This document shows, piece by piece, positions 11,401 through 23,785 of a stretch of DNA of 62,046 nt. Origin of the DNA: Klebsormidium nitens (Eukaryota; Streptophyta; Klebsormidiophyceae; Klebsormidiales; Klebsormidiaceae); assembly GCA_000708835.1 (NCBI GenBank), contig DF237482.1:1-62046 (forward strand), given 5' to 3'. A program made the translations under genes and the position numbers. A model generated the notes under the pieces. That model saw only the letters and a program-made list of their open reading frames with translations. It did no database searches and was not told the DNA's origin. Within the stretch, counting starts at the first letter, position 1, and the number at the start of each line of letters is the position of its first letter.

Positions 11401-14371
11401 CCACGCGATCTGCTGCAGCTTGTCAAACTTTATATCAGTCCCTACAAGTACGCTGCGCGCAATCGTTGAAGTATACTACAGCGCTCAAGGTAATAAAAGC
11501 GCCCGGCTGAAATGATTCTGTCGCCGCAAGCGGAATCCGCTCTGTCCGCTCGATCCCCATCCGCATCCGCTCTGTTTTCCTCTTTCTCCGTCGCAAAACA
11601 TGCACCCTGCCGTATCGTCATGATCAAAATCAGGCGCCCCGTAAAAACGGTTTGCAAGGCTCTCGGCCAAGAGTGTTCCAGATCCTAGCTGCTGCTTGTA
11701 ATATTACCGTGCGCAAGTGAACAATCTGCGTAAAAGTCAGCAGTTTCCTGGCCCCATAGCCTGCTTTTGAAAACCCTGCCAGTGTCTTATGTTCCCTTGG
11801 GATCCTCCAGGCTCCTGTTCCGGTCCCGACTGCCGGCTCGGAAGAGACGAGCAAGAGTTCTGGTACACCTATCCGCCCTCCCGGTACGAACCAACCGGGG
11901 CGTTTAAGGAGGTGAGCTCCTTTGGATTCGTTGTCAGGTTAGAAATGCATCTTATCCGGGTGCAAGCCTGGCGAGAGATTCCAGATGATTTTTAGAGCTT
12001 TACTGGAGGGTCATTAGCGCCATGAATGGAAACGTAATCGAAGGCGTAGTGAGATGGGTGAGGTTAGTTAGGGGGTTAGGGTGGGTATGTGCGCGGAGCG
12101 TGTAAAGTCGAAGTTTGAACATTGTTTCAAATTTGCTTTTCTTTAATTCGAAGGGGCTCACCTCCAGGAAATCGAGCCTTTTAGAGCAAACTGCTCTGCG
12201 TCTCGCTTACACTTCTGCAGCAAAACACCCTTCCAATCCATCCACCTTTCCGTTCCGCGCGAGCGCAGATCCGGCTCCTGATCGACGGAACGGTGGTCGG
12301 CGTCGTTTGGCCGTTCCCGGTGATCTTCACCGGGGGCTTTGACCCGCGGCTTTGGTCGCCCATTGTGGCAATCGGGGCGTTCAACGCACCCACGACTTCC
12401 GTTGACGTTTCGCCGTTTCTGAGCGTTTTCAACGATGGGAAGCCGCATACTTTCACGCTCGACATGGGCGAGACCGTCGGGAAGTTTTGGCTCGTAAGAA
12501 TTGGTTTGCTCAACTTCGGGCTGATTCGCAATTTCTTACATGCTTGGATCCAGTGACCTAGGTAATGGTCAACAGCCAAGTGATATAAGCTGAACCGTGC
12601 GGGTTTACAGATGCGGCCTCTGATTAGCTGCGTGCGCGCTCGGTTCGGGTTGCCGTTTCACGCTTCACAGAATATAGGAGATTGTCGTCATAGCAAAAAG
12701 TCTTAACTGCTTAACAGAGCAGCAGGAAAGACCAGCAAGAAATAAATTTGTTCTGAGGAAGTGAGCTCCAGGCGGCCGGACTTGCGCCGTTCGCAGTCTT
12801 CGTGCACTTCTTTAAGGCGCGTCTGAAGCTGTGGACCTTTTAAGCCACACGCGAAGACAAACCGTTACGAGCTTAGAACGGTTTGTATTGAGTAACTTAT
12901 TATCCTACACTTCTTGTGGAAACCTGACCGCCCTCTCTTGCGGATTCAAGTCTCCAAACCTGCACAAAACGAAGCGCTCAACAAGCAACATTCGAGGGCT
13001 ATAAGTGCTAGCCTTACGCTGATCCCGCGCTAACCCTGCACTAAGCGCTTCCTTCTGCACAACAGGTGGACGCCAATTTGCAGCTCTACCTTGACCCCAA
13101 CGCAACGGAGCCTCTTTTCGCCGTTCTAGAAGAGTATGACGTCACACCGGAGCCGCAACGGCTGTCCAAAACAGCCCAAAACGTCTCACTCGACGTCAAT
13201 GAAAACGTCACCCGGTTTCGGGTTACTGCTAACCGTACGTTACGAGCCCGGGGATCCGTAGTGACTTCCGAAGGAGACGTCTTGACCACAACGGTTAGCG
13301 CCCATTGAGAGGACGTGTCCTACTTAAAGATGGGCAGAATTGCTCGATGTTGTCAGGCTGCGGTAGGTCAGTCAGATCTTCTTCGCAAGACACTGACGAA
13401 AGTCTGAGCTGCCGAATGGTAAAAGGTCCTTGGAAAAGCGACGGATCAAAGCCGCGGTTAGCAGGCTACTCGCCCTGATTTGTCTGGACTTGTCTGGTTA
13501 AATTGATTCCTCTGGTTAACTTGAACGTTCCATCTGTCAGACGAGCAGTTAAATTCCTTCAACTTGGCCTGATCCATCTGCTATGATGCTCCTGAAGACA
13601 GATTCCGCCAGATTAAATTGCTTACCCGAAACCTGCTGTTTCCTTCTTGCAGATAGGTGAAGATTATGGGTTTGTTAGCGAGCAAGAAGTCTCCCTAGAC
13701 GGCAAACGCGAAGCGTGGAAGCAGCTCACGACTATCAAGTCTGAACTCGAGACTTTGTCCGTCAGAGAGCAGTTAGCGACGGTTTACTACCGACGTTCCG
13801 CGAGGTTTGAGTATCCAATCAAGGGATCCGCTGAAAAGTAAGTCCCTGTCTCTTTCTCCAGGTTCGAGGACGAGTAATTGTTGACGACAAGTTGAGTCCG
13901 CACAATTAACTCCTCTTGAGTTGTTCCTCTCCCGATCAGTAAGAAAAGTGCTCTCCATGCTTTTGTGGTGAAGGTTTCTTTGAATGCTACAATTTCTCAA
14001 GCCCCAAGGCCAGCTTGGAAATTAAGCTTTTCAAATTCAATGGTCGTCTAGGTTCGCTAGTAGTTTGTCCTTCTTCAAAGTCGAAACTTGCTTTGCACAA
14101 AATTCAATCTTTGCGTTCATGCAGGAACCAGAGTTTCATCGATCACTCCTTCCTTTCAAACATCAAGATCTTTCCCATGCCGAACGAAGCGGTCACTGTG
14201 GCAAGCGTCAGCAATCGTCAAGTAGTCCAGACTGTGCCAGGTAGTAAGAAGCACTTTTCTTTCAACGAGTTAAGATCGTTCGATACAACCGCGCGTTGTT
14301 ACTACAGAACTTTGGTCTCCTATCTCGGGCGGGGCTTTCTGAGTGACTTGGTTTCTGCAACTGGATGTTGA
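8481..14371 (+). CDS. PNGase A-like peptide N-glycanase
   Basis: Peptide-N4-(N-acetyl-beta-glucosaminyl)asparagine amidase A family. These enzymes remove N-glycans from glycopeptides in the plant secretory pathway and vacuole. Exons: 8481-8723, 9070-9205, 9609-9763, 10221-10337, 10806-10944, 11130-11166, 11449-11489, 11811-11911, 12269-12493, 13066-13293, 13653-13837, 14125-14371; 617 aa, complete. A hydrophobic signal or anchor segment lies near residues 15-32. Family landmarks in order: FEITTPL, GRQFDRLAGVWVGGVE, LRTSTAEP, WTIDKDV, YTVQITLAFY, AIVEVYYSAQG, EFWYTYPP, WPFPVIFTGGFDP, WSPIVAIGAF, DANLQLYLD, and the C-terminal CYYRT...GFLSD. Several NxT/S sequons fit a secreted protein. The start ATG has good context (GCCATGG). 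Two exons are only 37 and 41 nt. The gene converges with the SMC gene across a 790-bp spacer. Family assignment is strong; the substrate is inferred from plant relatives. Confidence 0.93.
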
Positions 14372-15162
14372 TGCTTCGAAGCAGCTAAGCGACTGCCTTG
14401 AGGACTTCTTGACAACTTATGTATAGAGTGAGACCTATTAGACAGCCGAGCTCTTTTGTTTTGTGGTTTCAAAAGAGTACTTGAGAAGCCAGATTCCGCA
14501 AGCATCATATTGAACATTGCACGAAAACTTTCCATAAAGCTACGGAGTGCTTTCGATTGGGCACCAGTTCTCGGCACGCGGCGGACCGCCAAGCGGATGG
14601 CCTGGTATGCGTAGTGGTTGTGCATGGTTTTGGGAATACAGGATTGAGAAGCCGTCATTATCATTCCCCTATCTCGGGGGCCGTTAATATTGCTTTCGCT
14701 GCGCTGCGACGGCCAGGCTATGTATTAAATTATGCTCATCAAAGCATCCATGATTACTGTCACTACATCCAATTCCAAGCAACCGCCAGAAGACCAGCAC
14801 CCATACGACGTATGTTTCCGACCGAAGTGCGGACTCAGAATCATCCACCAAGATACACATCCCAGCTCACTACCAGTATCTTCTTGGATTCTTTGGAGCA
14901 TCATTGAATTATTCTTAAAACGCTTAGACAACCATCATTTAACAGTTCTGCAAACGTCGTGGCCGAAGCTGTCGAACTACAGAGCTGATGCTGATCGCAG
15001 TATGAGATCCAGGCAAGCCGTATGTGATGCTACATGCTGGATGCATTGCAAAACAGAGAATCTTATAAACTTCCTCAGCCAAGCATGTACATCTGATTCT
15101 CTCCTTCCTTTTCTATGATGGTGGTTATCACTGACCCTGTAAGGACCAGCAATCCTTTACAA
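14372..15162. other. Spacer between convergent genes
   Basis: This holds the 3' ends of the PNGase A gene (+) and the SMC gene (-). Overlapping short open frames exist on both strands, but none has splice support or a recognisable motif. Confidence 0.5.
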
Positions 15163-18100
15163 TCACTTCTGCCGGTGCTTCTTTTGGGCAGCCTGTGTAG
15201 CAAAGACAGCGTCCGCTTTCGACGAACCTTCCCTTCTCGAGAGCTGGATAACGGTGTCACTGAACATCTGGAACGACCGGTTGTGGCTGACGCAGAGCAC
15301 TTGGCTCTCCTTCGAGATGACGTCCTAGAAAAAGCCAGCGCACGAGGGGTCAGATCCAAACAACCTCTTTTCTTCCTGACCACCGGCGTCTGAATCAAGC
15401 TTTGGGATTGCAAGGTCAGTAGCGCCAGTTATACGACGATCTCGACTGCCTTGAGACGTGCTGAATTCATTGAACGACACTATCACTGCATGGAACTCGG
15501 ACCAACCCTTAGGATGAAAAGGTTCTGAGGCAGGAAGGAGCGAAGGCTCTCCCCCCGGCTCTATTCAATCAGATCAGGGATTCATGCGGTACAAGGGAAA
15601 GAAATCTAGTGATTGAAAAACACATAACAAGCAGAATTAACACTTTAGACTGCAATATTGAACGTGGTGCTGGGCTTGCCTTGATGAGCGCAGCAACGCG
15701 CCTCTGGTTCTGCTCGTCGAGAGCGGCATCGACTTCGTCCATGATGTACAGGGAGCTCCGCCCGTTCATGGCGACCGTCAGGATGAAAGCGAGGCTGAGC
15801 ATGGTGCGCTGGCCGCCTGCAGGTTTGAGGAGGCTTTAGAAGCGCAGCTCTGATGATTTGATCTCTGAGCGAGCAAAAGCCCTCCTTACTCAAAGCCCGT
15901 TGCTGATATCTGAGAGAAGAAGGTGATGCGTGCGCTCACAAAAATTCAGCGCTCGTGAAGTCCGAGTGAACGTCCTTGATTAGCTCTCTCTTTCGTCTGA
16001 AGACAACTTCGTCATGAGGTGCGGATCTTAAAAGCACCATATTTCACTGCCACAATGGAACCAACATTAGACCTATGACATAATTCTAGGCGCCGAAGGG
16101 CTGCTGAACCATGAGTATGAATCTGACCCTACGCTTGCATAAAAGTGTGAATCCAGGCGTGCTGGTCTCACCTGACAGCTCTCCCAGGTTGCTCTTCCAC
16201 TCCGAATCTTGGTTGCAGCGCCCGGTGGCTACGCCCGTGCTTGCGTTCTGGAAAAGAAACTTCACCCCGTCCTCCACGTGTTCCTTGACCTTCACGAGAT
16301 CAACCCTGCATGCAGAAGGGGAGGGTCAATCTGAGAGGCTTGATAGAAACGCCGTTGGGCCTGGATAACGTAGGGAGTGTGCGGTCTTCTGGACGATATA
16401 CCATAGAAGCTAAGACGCTTGGTGGATTCGGGCTTGCAACGTGAGACAAAAGTGGTGCACCTGGTTCCTTTAGTGTTTGTGTCCACCGCGATTCTTTGTA
16501 AGTCTTTCAGATTTAGCAGACTTCCCAGTCATCAAAGGGAAAATTGCAATCTTGTTCTTGACCCCATTTCTTCAGCCTACCTTTTGTCTGGCAGCAGTGA
16601 CTTGCAGCAATCGATGAACATAGTCCTGATACTCTTGAAGGTCGCCTCGTTCGCCTTCTGAACCTTGTCGCGCGTCGTGCGGATGCCCTCATTCAGTTTC
16701 TCGATGGACACCAGTATCGACTCGGCTCTCTCTTTGAACACCTGCAAAATAACCCTGTGACTTTTCCGATGCACACTAAGCCCGTGGCTGAGCTACTCTA
16801 CTGGCATGTATTTAAGGCTCTCAAGAAGAATCAAAGGTTTGAATGAATCGTTTGTGATACTAGAACGAACTCTTCAGAATTCAATCACATCCATGGACAG
16901 CTAAGCCAGGTCGAACTTCCAATCTTGCGGAATGTAGCCGTGTCACTGAATACCCAGGTCACTAGCGAGCGGCCAATCAGGCGTCTACTGAAGAATCCAA
17001 CAGGATAACGCCGTCGCGCGGAGATAAATATGAACAACAAACCAAGGCTTACGACTTGACAGAGGTCGTCGAAGGAAGTGAGAGAGTTGATGAAAGAGAA
17101 TTACCTGCAGGTTTTCCACGCGCTCTTTGAACGCCACTTGCTCGTCCATCGTGACCCGCTGCTGTTCCCCTGCCAGGCGTTTCTTCTCGCTTATCAGGTG
17201 GCGCCGTCGTGCCTTTGCTGCCGCATACTGTTTCTCGTCTTCGATGGGATCCTTGAGTTTTAGGGCTTCTTGGTCGTCCTGCATCGATGAAGTACGCTGA
17301 CACATTCGAAGTGCAAGGGAATCCGATGTTTGTTATAGGAAGGTCCGGCTAAACACTTTACAATACAACGAACATGAGTGAGGCTCCCAGCGCTTGCACA
17401 TATAGGCAAGTCAGATGCAGAACCATAAACAACACATGTCAAACGCAGGGATTGATCTGGGCAGGGCTTTCTGAACTAAAAATGAGCTTACCTCATGTTC
17501 GTTCGCTAGCTCCGCAATCTCCTCTTCCAAAGCCTTTCTCTTCTCTGTCAGTTGGCCCTTCTGCTTCTCTAGCTTTTCCGCCGCCTTTGAGCTCTGTCTG
17601 ATTGCTTCTTCGCACTCTTGCGCTCTCCTCAGGGCCACTGCCCTGTCCTCCAACATCTTCTTTCGGGCGACCAGTTGGGAAGCTTGGAGCGCTTCGACGC
17701 GCGCCAGGTCCTGTCGGTGAGCTTCGAGAGCCGCGGTCGTGCTTCGAATGCGCTCTTCTGAGTTGGTATCCAGGACGACGCTCATCTGTAAAACGGACAG
17801 ACCAGAATTGGATAAAAAGCTGGCAATTCAGTGGGATCGATGCAGCAGGATCTCCATGATCCAAGAAACAGGATATCGCTCCGGCTGAGCATTCCGATTT
17901 CACTGAGCCCAGGACTTTCAAAGCTTTACCACAGATGATGAGGGCGTTGATTGGCTTATTAAAGACGTTTACTCTTGAGACACTTCTACAGATATCATTT
18001 ATCGTGCTTTCTAGTTCCGTCCGTTGGATCCTGCATCCTATCAAGTTTCGGAAAGACTCGGCTCCTATTCCGGGTGTTGAAGATTCCTTGTCGCATCAAT

Positions 18101-21100
18101 GAAAGCTTTCGATGCATTCCCGGTCCCACTGAAGGCGCACCTCTTCCCTTAATGTAGCTTCCTCTTCTCTCGCTTCCTCCAGTTTGCGCAGCACTTCGTC
18201 GACCGCGTTCTGCTGCGCCGTCTCCTCGTCCACTGCGGCCTCCAGAGCTTTTGCAAATGCCTCCTCTTCGGATCCAGCCTCTTCTGACGTTTGGTAGTCC
18301 CGGAGGCGTGCTTGTTTGGTCGTGAGATCTTGACATAGAGACTCCAGCTTCTGCTCAGACTCTTCTTTGGATAGCTTCGCTTGGAAGAGCGCGACCTCCG
18401 CATGACTCAGCTGCGTTTGGATGCAACGGACGACGGTAAATTTTGGGGTTCCAAGGATACCTTAACTTGACATGGCTCCAAAAACCTCGTCAAACGGAAA
18501 TAAGGTTACGTAAACTTCATCGAGCTGATCTCTTCACCTTCCATCTTACAAGGAGTTTACCTATTTCTGGTTGATTACATGATGGAACGCGGTTCGAAGC
18601 AGCTTCAGCCACAAATACATGCTCCCTTCAGTAGAAGGCCAGATAAACAGGGGCAAACATGATTCATAAAAAGCTGTCTTAAACTTTTTCTACTCGATAC
18701 GAAACGGGAGATTGCCAGGTTGTGACAGTAGGTTACCTGGTCAATCTCTTCTTCCTGCGCGCGCACGCGCGCTTCTTCCTCGACCGCTTTCCGAGCAATC
18801 TGCTCCTGCGCTTGGCGAAGATGCTCGATTTTCTGCATTGGAAGATTGAGTAGACTTCAATGACCACGACTGTGTCACCAGCCCGGTTTGTTGGTTTATT
18901 TTTGGGCATTTTAAAATTTTAAAACAGGCAAAAGTCAAGTGACCACAAAGCAAGTAAACTTCATGTAGACCTTGACGTCGGAAGCGGTTTGCAAGCGAGA
19001 TTCTCGTTTCAAGGTCAGAGTAGAAGGCAGAATTATGTTTTTTAACAATCTGCTCGATCACGCTATGAGTTGGAGCTGACCTGATCGAGTTCGCCAGACC
19101 TCGTTTTGGATGTCTCCACTTCACGCCACAAGGAGTCGCACTTGATTTTGTTGCCAATGAAAGAAGTCCCGGACGCTCCTCGCCAGCCCCCCTGCACTGA
19201 GCCCGATCTGCTAACATTGCCATCCAACGTCACGTTCCACAGCCCGTGCTTCGAGATCAGGTCGCGAGCTACCCGATCGTTGGCAGCTATGACGTAACCT
19301 CCGAAGGCCTTTTTTAGAGCCTTGGAGAATTCAGGACTGAAATTGAGAAGGTCGAGCGGAAGGGTTACTTCGCCGGACTTGAAAGATTCCTGGGCCTTTC
19401 TCTGCTTGTAAGCGACATCAGGGCTTGTCAGGCGGTCGAGCGGCCAGATGCGCCTGAAAGGGCTGTCGCGAACGGTGGACTGCCAGAGCTCTAGCAGCCG
19501 TCCAGCGTCCGGGGTGGTCCTCACGACGCAAACATTTTGAAGCGACCCTGCAGAAAGATTCAGAGTCGTGTTAGCAAACATTTGAAACAATGGAAATCCA
19601 TATTGCTGCTCTAGGTTGAATATTCGAGCATGAAAGAGGCTGGTCGTGAACAAGGACCAAATTGGATGGACGTATCATCTTTACGTTCCTTAATAACGGA
19701 TTCAATTAGAAATTTTAAGCAAACTTCGCACAGCCTAGCTGGTCATGAGGATATGCATCAGCCCGCTTCTTAAACAGCCGTACAAATCAGTTACGAACCT
19801 GTGATTGCGCTCAGGGCTTCCAGGTACTGCTCGCATTGAAGGCGCTCCTCGGACTTGAAGCGGAAGAGTGAGTGTAAGCTCCACGCCGGAGTCTTTGCCT
19901 CGTCGCCGCTCAGCCTGCCAAGTAAGGCAGAAGCCACGCAAGCCTTTCTTTCTGTCCCCTCTTTGAGCTTCTCAAGCTTGTCTCTCTCGTTTGACAGGCG
20001 CTCCAGCTCAGCGTCAAGCTCGGCGCGCACATTCATTTCGTTCGAGCGCTCGTTATCGAAAATCCTGTTCCGCTCCTTGCTGCTCCGTACCTTCTCGCGG
20101 AGCGTTTCTGCCTTGAATTCTGCTGCTGTTATTGCGAGAGCAGCTTCTTCCACCCTCTTTGCTTGATCCTTCTTGATGATCTCTGCCGCTCTTATTTCAT
20201 TCTCTAGTCCGTTGATGATGTCTTGGATATGTCCTTTGCTTCCGCCTTGAGATCCGAGCCGCGAAAGGCGCTTCAAGTCTTGCTCCATGCGTGAGACAAT
20301 CTCCTGCTTCTCGTCAAGAGCCCGCAATGCTTGCTCGTGAGCTTGATCGAAGCGCTGGACTTGAAGTTGGACAAACTGCAGCTGCAACTCCGCTGTCGCT
20401 CCCTGCAAAGAAGGGGCGATGTTGAAGTCTTTTTTGATGCCTTCCCGCCGTGAGATCGGTCGGGATTCTCGAAGGTGGGCACACAAAGCAAAACATAATT
20501 AATATAGGGAATCTATTAAGGATCTGACATATCGTCAAATGATTGATTCGGAGCCGTTTTATGAGAGCTGGGACCTACTTGTACAATGGTGCATGAGGGC
20601 TGAGACAGAAACACATCAAGTTCGTCCAGAGATTGATGTAACGGTGGAAAAATCTCCCTTCTAGTCACGGGGCGGCTCACCTGTTCCAGTCTGCGTTTCT
20701 CGATTTGAAGCTCTTCCTCTGCTTGAGTCACCTTCTGCAGGAGCTCGACTCGCTCCTTTGCCACGGAGTTCGTATCTTCATCCTCGTTGCCTTGAGTGGC
20801 TGCGGTTAGCTTTTCTATCGCGTTCTTTTCCTCTAGCCATCTCGACTTGTCCTTTTCCGTTCTGGATAGTTGCTCATTAGTGTCGTCCGTGTCCTCCTGG
20901 AGGCTGGCGAGCTTTCTGAGGGCGTAATCTTTCAACCGAGTCTGTACGCCTTCTAGATCATGCTCGATCTGCATTTCAGAAAAGGTGTCTGGTTCAAAAT
21001 GCACTTTGTTTCACAGATAATCGGACCGGAAAGTCTGATGCTTCTTCGACTTCCCAAAAAGCTCGAAATGAGAAGCTTTCATGCAACAAAATCGAGACTC

Positions 21101-22676
21101 AAACTGCAAGTTTGTTTTGTTACCTGCTTTTTTCGATCCATCGCTCGCACTCTTTCTTCGTCCAACGCAATAGCCTTTTCCAGGAGAGAAACATTCTGGT
21201 TGATAGCGGCGAGACTCTTGCGTGTGTTTGAGATCTCCTCGACGGCTCGGCTGACCTCCTCGTCCCAACGCCCAGCACCTGCATTTTCTCGCCCGCTGTA
21301 TCAATATTGATCTATTTAGGCTACGCGGTGCTGGGGGATGTTGAGGTAAGCAACGTCCCTAGCTCTTTGATGCATGTAATTTGATAAAATATCAATATGT
21401 CGTTCTTCGGCTTATGCACCTTGCGACAGGTTCAATGAAGTCGTTTCAATTTCATTCTGACAAGAAACCTCGAAAAGTAATCTCAGAATGACAAGTGGTT
21501 CGCTTACCTGACGCGCTCGATATTACAGAAGCAATGACAGAGGCAGAGTTGTTGTCGGCTAGCTCCGTTACTTTAGATTGGTGCAGGACTGCAAAAGCGT
21601 CCTCGAGCAGTAGGTGGCTGTCCCGTAAGAACTCCTAAAGAAGGAAAGAATCAGAGTCAACTCAGCTGTGTACATATTACCAGTCGGAGAAGCAGTCCAC
21701 GACATCAAGTGTACACATCGTTCGCATGCCGGCCAAAACAAAAGAGAATAATCAACTTCGCGCTAGCTCTCCACATGAAACCATCAGCTGATGTGTCCAT
21801 GTTGAACCTTGACCTAGTATCGGAAGTCCTGATTACCTTGACATCTTTCATGGTCTTCTGCTTTCCATCCAACTTGTACTGTCTTGTTGAATCTGGTAAG
21901 ATACGAGCCTCCAGTGTGAAGATCCTGAGGCTCTCTCCTGTGCTCTGGCTTGCAATCTTGAGCTCCACCTCACACGGCTCATCCGTATCCGTGCTTTGCA
22001 GTTCAGAAAGATGCTGAACTCGCAAAGAAGCTGGCTTTGCGCATAGTGCGAAGGACACGGCATCTGCAGAAGAGTAAACGACGAAGCTGCACATCTTTTG
22101 TTGTCCAGCTTTTTGATTGAAAGGCAGAAACTCACGCATCCTCAGCTACCTTGGAAACAATTATATAGCGGATTTTGGGAAACACAATGAGATTTGTCAG
22201 TTACTGATGTATGTTTGAGCAAGACCTATAGACTCAAATCCTGCAAAAGAATGTGTCCACAGAGACCTAACATATGACTGGTCATAACAGCCCTTTCCGA
22301 TTCTCACCGAGAACGTTACTTTTCCCAGCTCCATTGGGCCTGTACGCAGAAACTCCAATATCAAGAAAACGTAGCTCAGGAGTTGCAGATTACAGTTCAT
22401 CCACAGCTCATGGAAATTGCAAGGCAAGCTGCAGATCAGCAGATATGCGTTTCTCAGTCTGCGCAGTTACTGAGCAGTGACCTCAAACGACCCTCAGTCA
22501 CGATAATTGGAGATAGTGGTCTACCTCTGACCCCATTTCCTTTGTACTCACCCAGCTATCAGATTGAGCCCAGGGCCAAAGCCAAAATGCTGCTTCGTGT
22601 CTCCAAACGACTTGAAACTAACAACTGTGATGGACTTGATGTAGACTTTTGTGCCAGTCCCTTGTTTTGGCGACAT
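15163..22676 (-). CDS. Divergent SMC-family ATPase
   Basis: SMC proteins are ATP-driven rings that organise chromosomes. Exons (high to low): 22676-22552, 22339-22308, 22063-21837, 21634-21508, 21278-21124, 20968-20681, 20402-19799, 19547-19081, 18832-18737, 18410-18141, 17785-17492, 17278-17105, 16741-16581, 16305-16172, 15816-15680, 15324-15163. The total is 1150 aa, a typical SMC length, and every splice phase agrees. Walker A is GPNGAGKSN near residue 42; then coiled coil; a hinge from about 520 to 640 ending in VTLDGNVSRSGSVQGGW; coiled coil; signature LSGGQRT at about 1050; Walker B LYIMDEVDAALD at about 1074; and a His-containing H-loop, LCVSHN, near 1108. The hinge resembles SMC2, but the VLHQSKV segment and the H-loop differ from canonical eukaryotic SMCs. 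I cannot assign it to SMC1-6. The last intron is GC-AG. The ATG at 22676 lies just before the conserved KSITVVSFKSFG; a GTG further upstream is in frame but not needed. Confidence 0.93.
15325..15679 (-). other. GC-AG intron in the SMC gene
   Basis: The exon ends ALIK at AAG|GCAAGC, and the next exon resumes after CTAG with DVISKESQVLCVSHN. No GT donor nearby keeps the frame, and the joined protein matches the SMC C-terminus. The donor has the full AAG|GCAAG consensus known for GC-AG introns of the major spliceosome. Confidence 0.85.
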
Positions 22677-23785
22677 GCTGAAGCTGTGAAGTAAGATGTT
22701 CTCTGATTGACAGGCAATGCCCTGCGCCCAAATCAACACTGCTTCCACCCAAATCCCACCTCATCTAGCGCGTTGATTGTAACTCGAAGTCAGCTACCGA
22801 CAGATTTTGATGCGCTCAGCCTCATGAGGCCTTGTTCGAGTCCTGCCACGGGGCTCTGCAGGCTTCTCTAACTTCCATTCACGCCAAAGGCGGACTTCAT
22901 GTGATCAGGCTGGACTCAGGACACTTCACTCTAATCTTATGTCTGCATCTTCTCCTGGCTGGCTACTCCTTGAGCTGTCTTTTAGAGCTTCAAATGGCTT
23001 CATGCCCTGATACAGCCGATGCCAGCTAGAAACTTATGCATGTTGACCATGTTCATAATCACCAGGCCAGTCGGAGATAGCTTATAGAAAGCTACGTATC
23101 TGCAGAATACAAATCTTCCGAGCTGGCACCCTCCGATTTCTGACTTCGTAACTCTATGTTGCAATCACATGCCATGCATGCCCTTGAGACACATGTTGCG
23201 CGGTGGCGTCAAGCCTGAAGTTGAGCGACTACTAATGTATATAAAGACTTTCATAGCATAGCTTCACGACGCTTCATGTCATCAAAGTCTTGCTAGCTTA
23301 GCTCAGGCTAGCTGGCTTTCCTTGAGTTACATGCCCCTAGCTCTCATATGCCCGACTCATTAGTATATGTGCCCTAAGTGACGTTCATCTTGAGGCGTGC
23401 GCAAGATGCTGACGGCAATCATGCACGTGTGATCGATCCGTTGCTTGCAGTACATTCGATCAACGACTCACTTGCCAGCATGTTGCGGCACGGATTGCCA
23501 GCGCGCGCCTGAAGTGCTGCAGACGGTTTCGAGTTTGCGAGATGATTTAGCATCAAACAACTGTTGTCAAACAGCAGGCTATCATCTGGTCAACATGCAT
23601 GATTGAGCAGCTGGCGTGTCGGCTATATTATTCCCTGCAGGGCGCCACCTGGTCCGCAATCAGCAATTGCTAGCGTGATGATGGCTCCCAGAAACTATGT
23701 CTTCTTGCCAGTGACAATGAGTGCACACAAAGTCAGTGTACTTTGGGCGACTTAGTTAGACACAAGGGAGACTACTTATCAAATC
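22677..23785. other. Spacer between SMC and RBR genes
   Basis: This holds the SMC promoter and the 3' end of the RBR gene. The part at 23,040-23,700 is rich in self-complementary tetramers (TGCA, CATG, AGCT, GATC), and the open frames are short. A 19-base stretch at 23421 resembles one at 33001. No gene is supported. Confidence 0.45.

Noticed and set aside
14557-15118. Open frames of 116-128 codons between the PNGase A and SMC genes
   Set aside because: They overlap in different frames, have no motifs, and the PNGase A C-terminus is already complete at 14371.
22835-22855. GTTCGAGTCC, another B-box-like word
   Set aside because: No cloverleaf can be drawn around it.
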